In this document: piece after piece, positions 25,220-34,197 of the stretch
Position numbering within the stretch: the stretch's first letter is position 1
Layout of the letters: every line of letters begins with the position of its first letter
NCBI RefSeq assembly: GCF_023499215.1
Contig: NZ_JAKHSK010000011.1
Location: 1 to 64,000 of the forward strand
Source: Zunongwangia pacifica
GTDB taxonomy: Bacteria > Bacteroidota > Bacteroidia > Flavobacteriales > Flavobacteriaceae
Reading direction: 5' to 3'
DNA: 64,000 nt
Translations under genes and position numbers: made by a program
Notes under the pieces: generated by a model
What the model was told of the DNA's origin: nothing
What the model saw: the letters and a program-made list of their open reading frames with translations, nothing else
Databases searched by the model: none

Positions 25220-26257
25220 ATGAAAGCTGCACGTAGATTTCCGGCAGAATGGGAGAAACAAAAAGGAATTTTACTTTGTTTTCCCGAAAATGGCAATGAC
25301 TGGCCAGGCAAGTATCACGCCATCCAATGGGCGTTTGTAGAGTTTATAAAAAAAGTAGCGCAATATGAAATGGTTTACCTTATTGTAGCCAACACTAAGC
25401 TTCAGGATAAGGTTATAGATATGCTGGAAAGAGCTCATGTAAATCTGGAAAACCTTCAGTTTATTATTCAGAAAACCAACAGAAGCTGGATGCGGGATTC
25501 GGGACCAATAATCGTAGAATCTGCTAATAAAACACCTGAAGCAATCAATTTTAACTTTAATGGCTGGGCAAAGTATAAAAACTATCGGCTGGATAAAGCA
25601 ATACCCGGTATCGTCTCACAAAATTTAGCTATTCCTTTAACCGTGGCTACCTACAAAGGCAAGCCAGTGATCTTAGAAGGTGGTGCTATAGATTCTAACG
25701 GTAAAGGCACTATACTTACTTCTGAAGAGTGTTTACTACACCCTAGTGTACAGGTAAGAAATCCCCGGTTTACCAAAGCAGATTATGAGGTGGTTTTCAA
25801 CGAATATCTGGGAGTTTCTAATATTATTTGGATGGGTAACGGAATTTTAGGCGACGATACCCACGGCCATATCGACGATCTTTGCCGATTTGTGAATCCA
25901 GATACCATTATCACCGTGGTAGAATCTAATAAAAAAGATAAAAACTATACCGCATTAAAAGATAATTTAGAGCGATTAAAAAACGCGAAACTGGAAAATG
26001 GTAAATCACCAAATATTGTAGAACTCCCTATGCCTAAAAAACTGATGTTTGAAGATTTGCGTTTGCCTGCCAGTTATGCCAATTTTTTAATTATTAATGG
26101 TGCTGTTTTAGTGCCTACCTTTAATGATCCTAACGACAGGATTGCACTAAATATTTTGGCCGACTGTTTCCCACAAAGGGAAATTATTGGACTTAGTGCC
26201 ATAGATCTTGTCTGGGGATTTGGTACCTTACATTGTCTAAGTCAGCAATTATTTTAG
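25220..26257 (+). CDS. aguA: Agmatine deiminase
   Basis: 345-residue peptidyl-arginine-deiminase family enzyme that converts agmatine to N-carbamoylputrescine. Catalytic residues are present: the WMRDSGP motif with D93, E153-GGAID, H217 in DDTHGHIDD with D219, and the nucleophile C339 in GTLHCLSQQ. Length is normal for bacterial AguA. Second gene of the aguBA operon, followed by a strong terminator. Together the two give a cytosolic route to putrescine that needs an arginine decarboxylase encoded elsewhere. Confidence 0.95.
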   Translation: MKAARRFPAEWEKQKGILLCFPENGNDWPGKYHAIQWAFVEFIKKVAQYEMVYLIVANTKLQDKVIDMLERAHVNLENLQFIIQKTNRSWMRDSGPIIVESANKTPEAINFNFNGWAKYKNYRLDKAIPGIVSQNLAIPLTVATYKGKPVILEGGAIDSNGKGTILTSEECLLHPSVQVRNPRFTKADYEVVFNEYLGVSNIIWMGNGILGDDTHGHIDDLCRFVNPDTIITVVESNKKDKNYTALKDNLERLKNAKLENGKSPNIVELPMPKKLMFEDLRLPASYANFLIINGAVLVPTFNDPNDRIALNILADCFPQREIIGLSAIDLVWGFGTLHCLSQQLF

Positions 26258-26320
26258 ACCATAATTATTGTTTGTAGAAAAATATTTGAGTTTATAATCT
26301 TCCTAAAACCGATATTACAC

Positions 26321-26349
26321 AAAAGGCCTTCTAAAAATGAAGGCCTTTT
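26321..26349 (+). terminator. Terminator of aguBA
   Basis: AAAAGGCCTTC-TAAAAAT-GAAGGCCTTTT followed by CGTTTTTT. Perfect 11-base stem. Confidence 0.85.
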
Positions 26350-26553
26350 CGTTTTTTATCAAGTTCTTCCGCAGAAAAAAATCTAAACAACTGACTTGCA
26401 AAAATTTAAAATTTCGTTCTCTTTTTTTAGTATATTCGATGGAGTACAATAAATTATAGTATATGTTATTATTAAAAGATTTAAAGCTATTGCTTCCCTA
26501 TCACAATAGCTAAAAATAATACTTCCCCATATCATCAATCAACTTCAGTCATT

Positions 26554-27141
26554 ATGAAAAAAAGAACAAAAAGTGTATTAAAATATCTACTGGAATTTTT
26601 AGTCGTTGCGTTTGGTGTATTTTTAGGAATTTATATCAACGAATGGCAAAAGGAAAATAATTTAAATTCAGAAAAAGAAAAGTCTATTAATTATATCAAA
26701 AAAGAAATTGCACAAAATAGAGAACAACTTCAAACGGCAATCGAATATCACAAATTTATCGCTCAGGAGCTCGACAGTATTTCTGAACATTTAACTATGG
26801 AAGATTTTTATAAAACCTATCTCCAAAATAACAAATTTCAGTATAATCAAATAAAAGGCTGGCGTGGCATCTATGTGGCAAGAGTGGAACAAACCGCTTT
26901 TGAAAGTGCAAAATTAAGCGGAATAATTAAAGAATATGACTTTAAAGATCTTCAAAATATTACCAAGATTTACAATATTCAGGACACCTATAATAATTTT
27001 GGTATTTCGTTAACCAACAGAATGCTTAATACCAATTCATCTTCAAAAGTGGTTGATATTTATATTGTTATACAACTAATCACAACAGATCTTCTTAGCT
27101 ACGAACAGGAATTGTTAGAAGAGATTGATAAATTTTTATAG
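26554..27141 (+). CDS. Single-pass membrane protein with cytoplasm-free helical domain
   Basis: 195 residues: a basic N-terminus, one membrane helix (about 12-30, LEFLVVAFGVFLGIYI), then NEWQKE and a long helical domain. The layout (KYLLEF..V..GVFLGIYINEW) resembles the DUF6090-type membrane proteins of Flavobacteriia. No catalytic motif; function unknown. Flanking gaps are about 250-300 bases and contain no other gene. Confidence 0.65.
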   Translation: MKKRTKSVLKYLLEFLVVAFGVFLGIYINEWQKENNLNSEKEKSINYIKKEIAQNREQLQTAIEYHKFIAQELDSISEHLTMEDFYKTYLQNNKFQYNQIKGWRGIYVARVEQTAFESAKLSGIIKEYDFKDLQNITKIYNIQDTYNNFGISLTNRMLNTNSSSKVVDIYIVIQLITTDLLSYEQELLEEIDKFL

Positions 27142-27360
27142 AAAATTTTAGGCCCGAAGGTAATTCCTGAAAAACTAAACGTTCTTTAATGGATCAAAAA
27201 CCTTATGGAAGCCCGGTCGGTATAATCTAAAACTATTACCATTTTGAGTGATTGCCATCCTATGATTGAAGCTTTAGAATTAAGCAAGAAATGAGGGATT
27301 AAATACTGTTATATCTAAACGCTCCTGTAATTTTAGCTTTTTAACTTTTTCCTGAATAAC

Positions 27361-27368
27361 TATCTTTG
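27361..27368 (+). promoter_or_regulatory. Candidate -7 box of the mscS-type gene
   Basis: TATCTTTG fits the Bacteroidota -7 consensus TAnnTTTG and lies 20 bases before the start codon. No clean TTTG box at -33 was seen. Confidence 0.5.
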
Positions 27369-27388
27369 GAAAGCCTAATAAAATTGCT

Positions 27389-29179
27389 ATGAGAAGTCTT
27401 ATTTTAAAGCGCCCTTTGGCGTTTTTCCTATTTATTTTTTTCAGTTTTCATTCGCCTTTTTCGTTAATTGATGATTATCAAAACGCTGTAAAGGCCCAAA
27501 ATAGTAATTCTACAGGAACTTCACCTTCTATTAGCTCTCAAGATCCGCTAGGCCGTGGGACTCCTCGTGGTACCGCTTCAGGATTTATTAATGCGGTGGC
27601 CGATAAAAATTACCAAAAGGCTGAAGCTTATTTAAATCTGGAAGATGTAGAGGATGTAAAAAAGAATACAGAGATCGTTAAAACCCTAGAAAGTCTGCTA
27701 AATCATAATGGATATTTATATCCCTATTCCTCGATAAGTAATGAAAGTACCGGAAAATCTAATGATGGTTTATCTTCATCTATAGAGCGGGTGGGCATCT
27801 TATCGATTAATGGTGAAGAGATGGATCTTACGCTAGAAAAAATAGCTGGTCCCGATGGCGCACCAATTTGGTTATTTTCAAAAAATACGGTAAAATTAAT
27901 TCAGGGAATTGATATTCGTTCTTTCAATGCTTCTGGTACGATCGAAACTTTGCTTCCTAGTTTTTTAAAGCGGTGGAGTTTTGGCGGAGCCGTAATTGGC
28001 CATTGGATTGCCATGTTTTTAATAGGCCTTTTATCGTATTTATTTGCCTGGGCTTTTGTAATTATTACAAGTAAAATCATAAAAACCTCTTGGAAATCGG
28101 CTAATCATGAACCCGTTTCTAACATTATAAACGCCATAGCTTTTCCGCTGCAACTTTTTTTAGCGGTGTGGTTATTGGTTTATGTATCTAATCAAATGGG
28201 AGTTTCTATCGTAGTAAGGCAAAAATTTAGCTGGCTGCCGGTTATTTGTACAATTATAGCTGCTTCTCTTTTACTTTGGCGTGTTACGCAATTTTTAAGT
28301 GATTTTAGCCAAAGGAAAATGAATTTACGCGGAAATGTCTCTGGTGTTTCGGTCATCCTGTTTTTAAACAGGGCTGCAAAAATGGCCATAGTAGTATTTG
28401 GGATCATTGCCATCTTAGGGGCCGTAGGTGTAGATGTGACAACAGGACTTGCCGCGCTTGGGATTGGTGGTATTGCTTTAGCATTAGGTGCCCAAAAAAC
28501 GGTAGAAAATTTTGTAGGTAGTGTTACGGTAATTACAGATCAGCCGGTACGAGTTGGTGATTTTTGTAAAGTTGGTGAAACCGTTGGAACCATAGAAAAT
28601 ATAGGGATGCGGTCTACAAGAATTAGAACGCTAAATAGAACCATTGTGACCATCCCTAACGGGCAGTTTTCTTCTAGTGAAATCGAAAATTATGCGCATC
28701 GAGATCGCTTTAGGTTTTATCATATTTTTGAAATGAGGTATGAAACGACTCCAAATCAAATACGCTATTTGTTGGTAGAGCTTAGAAAAATACTTTACGC
28801 GCATCCTAAAGTAAATCCAGATCCTGCACGTGTACGATTTACCACTCTGGCCGCCCATTCAATCAATATAGAAATTTTTGCCTTTATCATGGTCATAGAT
28901 TTCAATGAGTTTTTAGAGGTGCAAGAAGATATTCTGCTAAGAATGATGGATGTGGTTGAAGCCAGCGGTTCTGGCTTTGCATTTCCATCACAAACGGTCT
29001 ATTTATCACGTGATAAAGGATTATCCCAGGAAAAATCAGATCATGCTTCTACAACGGTGGAAGAATGGAAAGCTAAAAAAGACTTACAAATCCCTAAATT
29101 TACTTCAGAAAAAATAGAGGCATTAAAAGATAGCCTCACTTATCCTCCTGAAGGAACCGCTGAAAATTCTAATCTATAG
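27389..29179 (+). CDS. MscS-family mechanosensitive ion channel
   Basis: 596 residues. A signal-like N-terminus and a soluble domain (about 35-185) precede four to five membrane helices (about 200-365). The pore helix and beta domain are clear: GLAALGIGGIALALGAQKTV, then NFVGSVTVITDQPVRVGDF, GTIENIGMRSTRIRTLNRTI and VTIPNGQFSSSEIENYAHRD. It would release solutes on hypo-osmotic shock from the inner membrane. The extra periplasmic domain is common in the larger MscS proteins. Convergent with the universal stress gene, with stops only two bases apart. Confidence 0.9.
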   Translation: MRSLILKRPLAFFLFIFFSFHSPFSLIDDYQNAVKAQNSNSTGTSPSISSQDPLGRGTPRGTASGFINAVADKNYQKAEAYLNLEDVEDVKKNTEIVKTLESLLNHNGYLYPYSSISNESTGKSNDGLSSSIERVGILSINGEEMDLTLEKIAGPDGAPIWLFSKNTVKLIQGIDIRSFNASGTIETLLPSFLKRWSFGGAVIGHWIAMFLIGLLSYLFAWAFVIITSKIIKTSWKSANHEPVSNIINAIAFPLQLFLAVWLLVYVSNQMGVSIVVRQKFSWLPVICTIIAASLLLWRVTQFLSDFSQRKMNLRGNVSGVSVILFLNRAAKMAIVVFGIIAILGAVGVDVTTGLAALGIGGIALALGAQKTVENFVGSVTVITDQPVRVGDFCKVGETVGTIENIGMRSTRIRTLNRTIVTIPNGQFSSSEIENYAHRDRFRFYHIFEMRYETTPNQIRYLLVELRKILYAHPKVNPDPARVRFTTLAAHSINIEIFAFIMVIDFNEFLEVQEDILLRMMDVVEASGSGFAFPSQTVYLSRDKGLSQEKSDHASTTVEEWKAKKDLQIPKFTSEKIEALKDSLTYPPEGTAENSNL

Positions 29180-29181
29180 CC

Positions 29182-29982
29182 TTACTCATGTAAAACAAAA
29201 AATGGGATCTTCTTAAAATATTTTGGGGCTTCAGAAACAGGATAAAATAATAATTTATCGACGTAATTAAGATTTTTGCCCATCATCATAATAAGCTGTA
29301 CATCTTTGCTCTTTACAAATAGCTGCATCGCATCCTGTAAAGAATCGTTGATGCTATAATAAAAACCATGATGAATGTCAGACAGTTGCTCTTTTAGGAA
29401 ATCCCTGTTTGATTTTTGAGAGTCTGTAAGTGTTTCAGATTTTTTAGCGTAATAAAGCACTTTAAGTTTGGATTGGTGGCAATTGCTTATAAGCTTTAAT
29501 CCCCTTAAAATTCTGGATTTATAAGTCACATAAAAATCTGTGGGAAAAGCTATATTTTCAGGTTTTTTATATTTTGCTTCCTCCGGGACCACTAAAATTG
29601 GGCATTTTATGCGTGAAATTACAGCGGTACTGTTTTTTCCCACCAGTGATTGCTGATTCAAATTTGCTCCACGCGTTCCCATAACAATCAAATGGATTTT
29701 ACCATCTTCAATTATTTTTCTTAATCCCGGAATAAATGAGGTTTGTTGAATGGAAAATGAAAATTTATGAAACTTAGGATCGGCTATTTTTCGCAATCGA
29801 TTTAAAAATGCCTGAAGTTCTGCCAAGGACTTTTTATTAGTGCTTTCTAGATCTGTCGCATATTCATCTATTATATGTGAAATGTGAAAATGAACCTCGC
29901 TCTTATTAAAAAAATTAACCCCATACACCATTGCATTCCAGGAGTTCTCTGAAAAATCTGTTGGTAAAAGTATATTGATCAT
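29182..29982 (-). CDS. Universal stress protein, tandem UspA domains
   Basis: 266 residues with two Usp folds. The first (1-135) keeps the ATP-binding signature VMGTRGA...GKNSTAVI then CPILVVP. The second (145-266) is more divergent and lacks a clear G-loop, ending in MMGKNLNYVDKLLFYPVSEA. Probably a cytoplasmic stress protein. It is transcribed in the same direction as the two-component genes that follow on its right, about 160 bases away, but independent transcription is likely. Confidence 0.85.
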   Translation of the reverse strand: MINILLPTDFSENSWNAMVYGVNFFNKSEVHFHISHIIDEYATDLESTNKKSLAELQAFLNRLRKIADPKFHKFSFSIQQTSFIPGLRKIIEDGKIHLIVMGTRGANLNQQSLVGKNSTAVISRIKCPILVVPEEAKYKKPENIAFPTDFYVTYKSRILRGLKLISNCHQSKLKVLYYAKKSETLTDSQKSNRDFLKEQLSDIHHGFYYSINDSLQDAMQLFVKSKDVQLIMMMGKNLNYVDKLLFYPVSEAPKYFKKIPFFVLHE

Positions 29983-30145
29983 CTCTCATTTTTTTGCAAT
30001 TTTAACGTTGTTTCACTTGCAAAAATATGATCGGCGTCAGTTTTCGGTTATCTACCTAATAATTAATAACATAAAATGATGCATTTAACTAATGAAAATG
30101 CATCATTTTATAACAATTCAAATTAGTCATTTTAGCAGATTCTTT

Positions 30146-31201
30146 TTAGTCCACCATTTCTAGCCTTTCAAGATCTAAAACCCTAATTACCCTGCCTTCA
30201 ATCTCTATTAGTCCTTCTTTTTTAAATGCAGAAAGTGTTCGTATTAAAGTCTCGATAGCAATCCCGGCAACACTTGCTAAATCTGAACGGGTAATCCTTA
30301 TATCCTCTTTTGTTTTTTTGCCTAAAATTTCGGCAAACTGAAGTATCGTTTGTGCTGTTTTTTTGCGGACCGTACTATAGGCCATAATAAGCAACTGCTG
30401 CTTTATGAGCGACAAATTATCGGTAAGCATGTTTATTAATTCTAAAGAAACCGTGCTATTTTGCTCTAATATCTCCTTTAGTTTATATTTTAAGATCCTA
30501 ACAACCTTAGTGTCTTTTACAGCTACGGCAGATTCCTGATGCGGGTAATTTTCAGCTAAAGAGGTAAAACCTAAAAAATCATCTGGTTTGTACAATGCTG
30601 TTACCAGTTCTTTACCTTCTTCGTCCCTTTGAAAAGTTTTTATGGTTCCTTCTAAAATAAGATAAACGTAATTAGAATGATCCCCGGCTTCAAAAATACT
30701 ATCCTTTGCTTTAAATTCTTCTACTTCGCCCTCATCATCAAAGAAATTCTTTAGTTCATTTAAATTTCGAATATCATCTTCTGCATTATTACCATGGTTT
30801 ATGCTAGGAGATTCGGCCACAAAAACCTGAGACACCAAATTGGCCTTTTTAAGCCTGGTTTCTATAACCTCGATCAATTCATCTTCATCAAAAGGTTTGG
30901 TAAGATAATCGTCTGCTCCCATATTCATGCCCCTTCGTATTTCCTTATGCTCTGTTTTTGCAGAAAGAAATATAAAAGGGATGTGATGCGTCTTGGTATT
31001 AGAAGATAAGCTTTGTAAAACGCCATACCCATCTACCTCGGGCATCATAATATCACAAATAATAATATCGGGAATATGTTTTATGGCTTTTTCGATTCCT
31101 ATTTTACCATTTGGGGCCGTAATGACTTCGTAGTCTTGTAATTCTAAAATCTCAGCGGTATTTTCGCGTAAAACCGTATCGTCTTCTATAAGAAGTATCA
31201 T
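30146..31201 (-). CDS. Response regulator fused to a CRP/FNR-type DNA-binding module
   Basis: 351 residues. REC domain (1-120) with the acidic pair D7/D8, phospho-acceptor D50 in ICDIMMPEVDGYG, S81 and K102. A cyclic-nucleotide-binding-like beta roll (about 160-245, FEAGDHSNYVYLILEGTIKT) and a CRP-type winged HTH (about 285-345, ITRSDLASVAGIAIETLIRT) follow. Phosphorylation would thus control a CRP-like activator, an uncommon fusion. The PAS kinase gene lies 127 bases upstream in the same direction and is the likely partner. FNR-type Cys residues are absent. Confidence 0.9.
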   Translation of the reverse strand: MILLIEDDTVLRENTAEILELQDYEVITAPNGKIGIEKAIKHIPDIIICDIMMPEVDGYGVLQSLSSNTKTHHIPFIFLSAKTEHKEIRRGMNMGADDYLTKPFDEDELIEVIETRLKKANLVSQVFVAESPSINHGNNAEDDIRNLNELKNFFDDEGEVEEFKAKDSIFEAGDHSNYVYLILEGTIKTFQRDEEGKELVTALYKPDDFLGFTSLAENYPHQESAVAVKDTKVVRILKYKLKEILEQNSTVSLELINMLTDNLSLIKQQLLIMAYSTVRKKTAQTILQFAEILGKKTKEDIRITRSDLASVAGIAIETLIRTLSAFKKEGLIEIEGRVIRVLDLERLEMVD

Positions 31202-31243
31202 AGTTTTTGGGGGTTATTTTAGTCGATAGTTGATATTAAATGT

Positions 31244-31275
31244 CGAGGCTCGTCCCGATCCCGATCGGGATGCCT
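31244..31275. repeat. GC-rich palindrome between kinase and regulator genes
   Basis: GAGGC-TCG-TCCCGAT-CCCG-ATCGGGA-T-GCCTC is a two-part stem-loop. It resembles the TCCCGATNNNATCGGGA element seen at about 45632 in the his operon, so it is probably a dispersed palindromic repeat. It could weaken read-through from kinase to regulator. Confidence 0.5.
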
Positions 31276-31328
31276 CCAAATAAAAATAATTTTATAATAA
31301 TTACCTCATTCACTTTTCCTGAGGTAGT

Positions 31329-32552
31329 TTACTTTTTTGGAATTTGTACATGAAAGGTACTCCCTACATCCTGCTTACTTTTAAACGTAATACACCCTCC
31401 TACGTTTTCCAAATGACTTTTAATAATATTTAAACCTATACCCGTACCCTGATTGGTTAATGCATTCTCTGCCCTAAAGTACCGGTTAAAAATATGTTTT
31501 TGTTCGTTTTCAGGAATTCCTATCCCCTGATCTTTTACCAGAATGTGAACCATGTCCTCCTTCTCGTAACTCTCAACCTCAATAACGGAATGCTCTGGTG
31601 AATATTTTATCGCGTTATTCACAAGGTTCGTTAAAATGAGCTCTAATATTTTGTCATCAAAATATAAAACGATATCATCAATTTGCTTGGGATACAAAAT
31701 CTCCTGCCCTTCCTTAAGTAACATATTCGCATCATAGATTACCTCATTAAGGGTTTTTGTAAGCGGAAAATGAGAATATTTATAATTCACTTTACCGGTC
31801 TCTAAACGTTCTACAGATAAGAAATCATCTAAAATATTATTAAGGTATTTTACTTTCCCCGCAATAGTTTTTAGATGCTTTTCTCTTTTTTTCTGCTGTT
31901 CGGTATCGGTATATTTTCCAATAAGTGTGGTAGACGTTAAAATCCCGGTTAAAGGGGTTTTAAACTCGTGCGATACCATCGAGAGGAATTTGGTCTTTAA
32001 TTCGTTTAATTCCCGCTCTTTACGCAAGGACTCTTTAATCTTATTTTCAGCAGTTTTTCTTTTAATCACCTCGTCTTCTAAATCTTCAACCGCCTTTTGT
32101 AATTCGCTGGTACGTTGTTGAATCCTCGACTCTAATTGGGTATTAAGCATTAATATTTCGTGTTCATGCTTTTTTCGAAGCGTAATATCAATGACCATGG
32201 CCATTACATAATGATCGTCCTCTAATTTAAAAGGATTAAGTCCCACCTCTACTGGAAAATTGCTACCATCTTTTCTTGTACCGAAAAGATCCCTGCCCTG
32301 CCCCATTAGCCGATGGCTCATATTCTGCAAGAACTTTTCCATGTGTACATGGTGGATCTCATGTTTTTTCTTGGGAATTAAAATATCAAGATGTTTCCCT
32401 TTTAATTCATTTTCAGAATAACCAAAAATAACATTGGCAGATTCATTGGTCGCTACAATAATCTGATTGGTGTCTACAACTATAATTCCTTCGGAAACTG
32501 CATTAAATAGAACTCCAAAAGTATTTTTGTTTATCGATTCGAAATTTTCCAT
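31329..32552 (-). CDS. PAS-domain sensor histidine kinase
   Basis: 407 residues from the preferred ATG at 32552. An in-frame ATG 27 bases upstream adds SLKFLFLC but overlaps a -7-like box TATTTTTG. A PAS domain (about 15-135, FGYSENELKGKHLDIL) is followed by a coiled linker, the HisKA helix with the phospho-His in MVSHEFKTPLTG, and an HATPase domain with NLVNNAIKYS, DQGIGIPENE and GTGIGLNIIKSHLE. No membrane segments, so the signal is cytoplasmic, perhaps redox or a small ligand at the PAS fold. It probably phosphorylates the REC-CRP regulator encoded downstream. Confidence 0.9.
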   Translation of the reverse strand: MENFESINKNTFGVLFNAVSEGIIVVDTNQIIVATNESANVIFGYSENELKGKHLDILIPKKKHEIHHVHMEKFLQNMSHRLMGQGRDLFGTRKDGSNFPVEVGLNPFKLEDDHYVMAMVIDITLRKKHEHEILMLNTQLESRIQQRTSELQKAVEDLEDEVIKRKTAENKIKESLRKERELNELKTKFLSMVSHEFKTPLTGILTSTTLIGKYTDTEQQKKREKHLKTIAGKVKYLNNILDDFLSVERLETGKVNYKYSHFPLTKTLNEVIYDANMLLKEGQEILYPKQIDDIVLYFDDKILELILTNLVNNAIKYSPEHSVIEVESYEKEDMVHILVKDQGIGIPENEQKHIFNRYFRAENALTNQGTGIGLNIIKSHLENVGGCITFKSKQDVGSTFHVQIPKK

Positions 32553-32667
32553 ACACAAAAATAAAAATTTAAGCGACATAACACGCCGTAAACATTAGTA
32601 AAACGTAGGAAATTTCATTCTGAAATGAGGTAAAGATTAAGGTGCTTTCTTGCAATTGGTAAACAAA

Positions 32668-32701
32668 AAAATGGCTTTTCGAAAAATCGAAAAGCCATTT
32701 T
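32668..32701. terminator. Bidirectional terminator
   Basis: AAAATGGCTTTTCGA-AAAA-TCGAAAAGCCATTTT, a perfect 15-base stem with A and T runs. It lies downstream of the cold-shock-domain gene on the minus strand. Confidence 0.8.
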
Positions 32702-32727
32702 AAAATTATGTGTTTAAAGTTTAGGTC

Positions 32728-33165
32728 TTAGTCTAAAACTTCTACCGAAGTTGCCTGGAATCCTTTTGGAGAACGTTCCTTTCTATAACTCACTTTCATT
32801 CGTTCTGATAAAGGTTTAACCGACTCCTGATGATGTACAAAAATATTATCTCCCGTCATATCATCTTTTATAAAACCAAAGCCTTTATTTTCAAAAAATG
32901 AGATAACAACGCCCGTATCCCGGGTATCTGTTTTGGTCTCTCTTTGATAATTTAGGTCGATATCCTCTGCACTAACCTCTACTTTTTGCTGCTCATCTGG
33001 CGGCGTATCGGTAAGGTTTCCATTCGCATCTACATACGCAATCATGTCTTCAAAGCTTTTACCCTTATCATTTTCCTGCTTGCGCTCTTCCCTGCGTTGT
33101 GCTTTTAATTTCTTTTTTAATAATTTCTTTTTTTCTTTTTGTCTTTTAGAAAAAGTGTCTGCCAT
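32728..33165 (-). CDS. Cold-shock-domain protein with basic N-terminal tail
   Basis: 145 residues. Residues 1-40 are very Lys/Arg-rich and probably bind RNA. The cold-shock domain (about 84-144) has RNP1 KGFGFIK (94-100) and RNP2 NIFVHH (107-112). Typical CspA proteins are about 65-70 residues, so this is an extended form, seen in Bacteroidota. It likely acts as an RNA chaperone. The long 5' gap upstream could carry a regulatory leader, but none was identified. Confidence 0.88.
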   Translation of the reverse strand: MADTFSKRQKEKKKLLKKKLKAQRREERKQENDKGKSFEDMIAYVDANGNLTDTPPDEQQKVEVSAEDIDLNYQRETKTDTRDTGVVISFFENKGFGFIKDDMTGDNIFVHHQESVKPLSERMKVSYRKERSPKGFQATSVEVLD

Positions 33166-33992
33166 ATATTAATTTAGATTATTATTCTTTTTTAATGCTG
33201 AAATAATTAAACATCAGCAAACTTTCTGAAGTTATTAAGCAACAATCCTATGATCACATTCTATTAAAAATCTTCGAAGGAAATATAAACAAAGGCTTTA
33301 TGGACTCTGAGTAACTTTCAGTGATTGATTTAAAATCTTGATTATTGATTAATCTGAAATTGCCCGTTGTACTGAAATAAAAGTAAATCGGTTAGAAAAT
33401 ATCGGGCAAAAACCATCGAAATATGGCCAAATTTACGACAATTTTTCGAAAATAATAGGGTTTTAGAGATCTTTCTTCTACCTTCAGCCACAACAATGAT
33501 TATACCGGGAAATTCTCATCAGACGATAAGTCACTGGAACATAAGGTATAAAAAAGAAAAAGGATGCAGCTCCTACAACTCCATCCCCGGCTAATTCTTT
33601 ACATATTGACAATAAAAAAGGGGGTGTGACTATCATTTCAGAATTGCCCCCTCTTTTTCATATCAATTATTTACGACAAAGTTAAATTTAAGAATTATAT
33701 TTTAAATCCATTCTATATTAACAAATTAATAATAATTTATTTCTAAATTATTAATTGCATAAAAAACAATTGGCCTAAAAAGCAAAAAAGCCTTAGTGGT
33801 TAGCTAAAGCTTTTTCTGTGTCGCTTAAAGTTGGAAATTATAAGGTTTGGTTAATCGCGACCGTAAAATCAACCTAATCTTCTTCAATAAATTTTAGACA
33901 TACCAAAGATAAACGTAAGTTTTACAAATAACTCAATTTTTAAAATATTATTGCCATAACCGTACCATTTTTTCTTAACTATGATTCATAAA
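33166..33992. other. Long intergenic region without a recognised gene
   Basis: About 830 AT-rich bases. Two weak stem-loops occur: GGGGG/CCCCC with flanking A and T runs (33615-33658), and AAAAAGCCTTAG/CTAAAGCTTTTT (about 33784-33821). Either could be a terminator of an unrecognised small RNA, but no promoter or conserved RNA family was recognised. Confidence 0.4.
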
Positions 33993-34015
33993 AAAGCCGG
34001 CGAATTGCCGGCTTT
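33993..34015 (-). terminator. Terminator downstream of small membrane protein gene
   Basis: Perfect stem AAAGCCGGC-GAATT-GCCGGCTTT. On the minus strand it is followed by TTTTTT, so it ends the unit lactonase gene - small membrane protein gene. Confidence 0.85.
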
Positions 34016-34020
34016 AAAAT

Positions 34021-34188
34021 TCAGTTTTTCTTGGTCTTAGTATGCTTGGTTTTTCCTGTAATTGCCCAAAGCAAACCTATACCCGTTAAGATCCCTGAGA
34101 AAAAATAGATTTCAGTATGTCGCAAAAAATAGGTAAGCCCAAGTCCTGCGATTATAAATAAGATTCCTGCAATTCTAACTTTTTTCAC
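34021..34188 (-). CDS. Small two-helix membrane protein, GTG start
   Basis: 55 residues from a GTG at 34188: KKVRIAGILFIIAGLGLTYF, then a short loop and FFSGILTGIGLLWAITGK with a basic tail. Two membrane helices with a GILTGIG turn match a small protein type common in Flavobacteriia. It begins nine bases after the stop of the lactonase-type gene and is followed by a strong terminator, so it is the second gene of that unit. Function unknown. Confidence 0.65.
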   Translation of the reverse strand: MKKVRIAGILFIIAGLGLTYFLRHTEIYFFSGILTGIGLLWAITGKTKHTKTKKN

Positions 34189-34197
34189 TTTTAAAAT

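Noticed and set aside
33615-33658. Hairpin with A and T flanks, possible small RNA terminator
   Set aside because: Stem is only five G-C pairs with a 22-base loop and no promoter or conserved RNA is visible; mentioned only as part of the gap.
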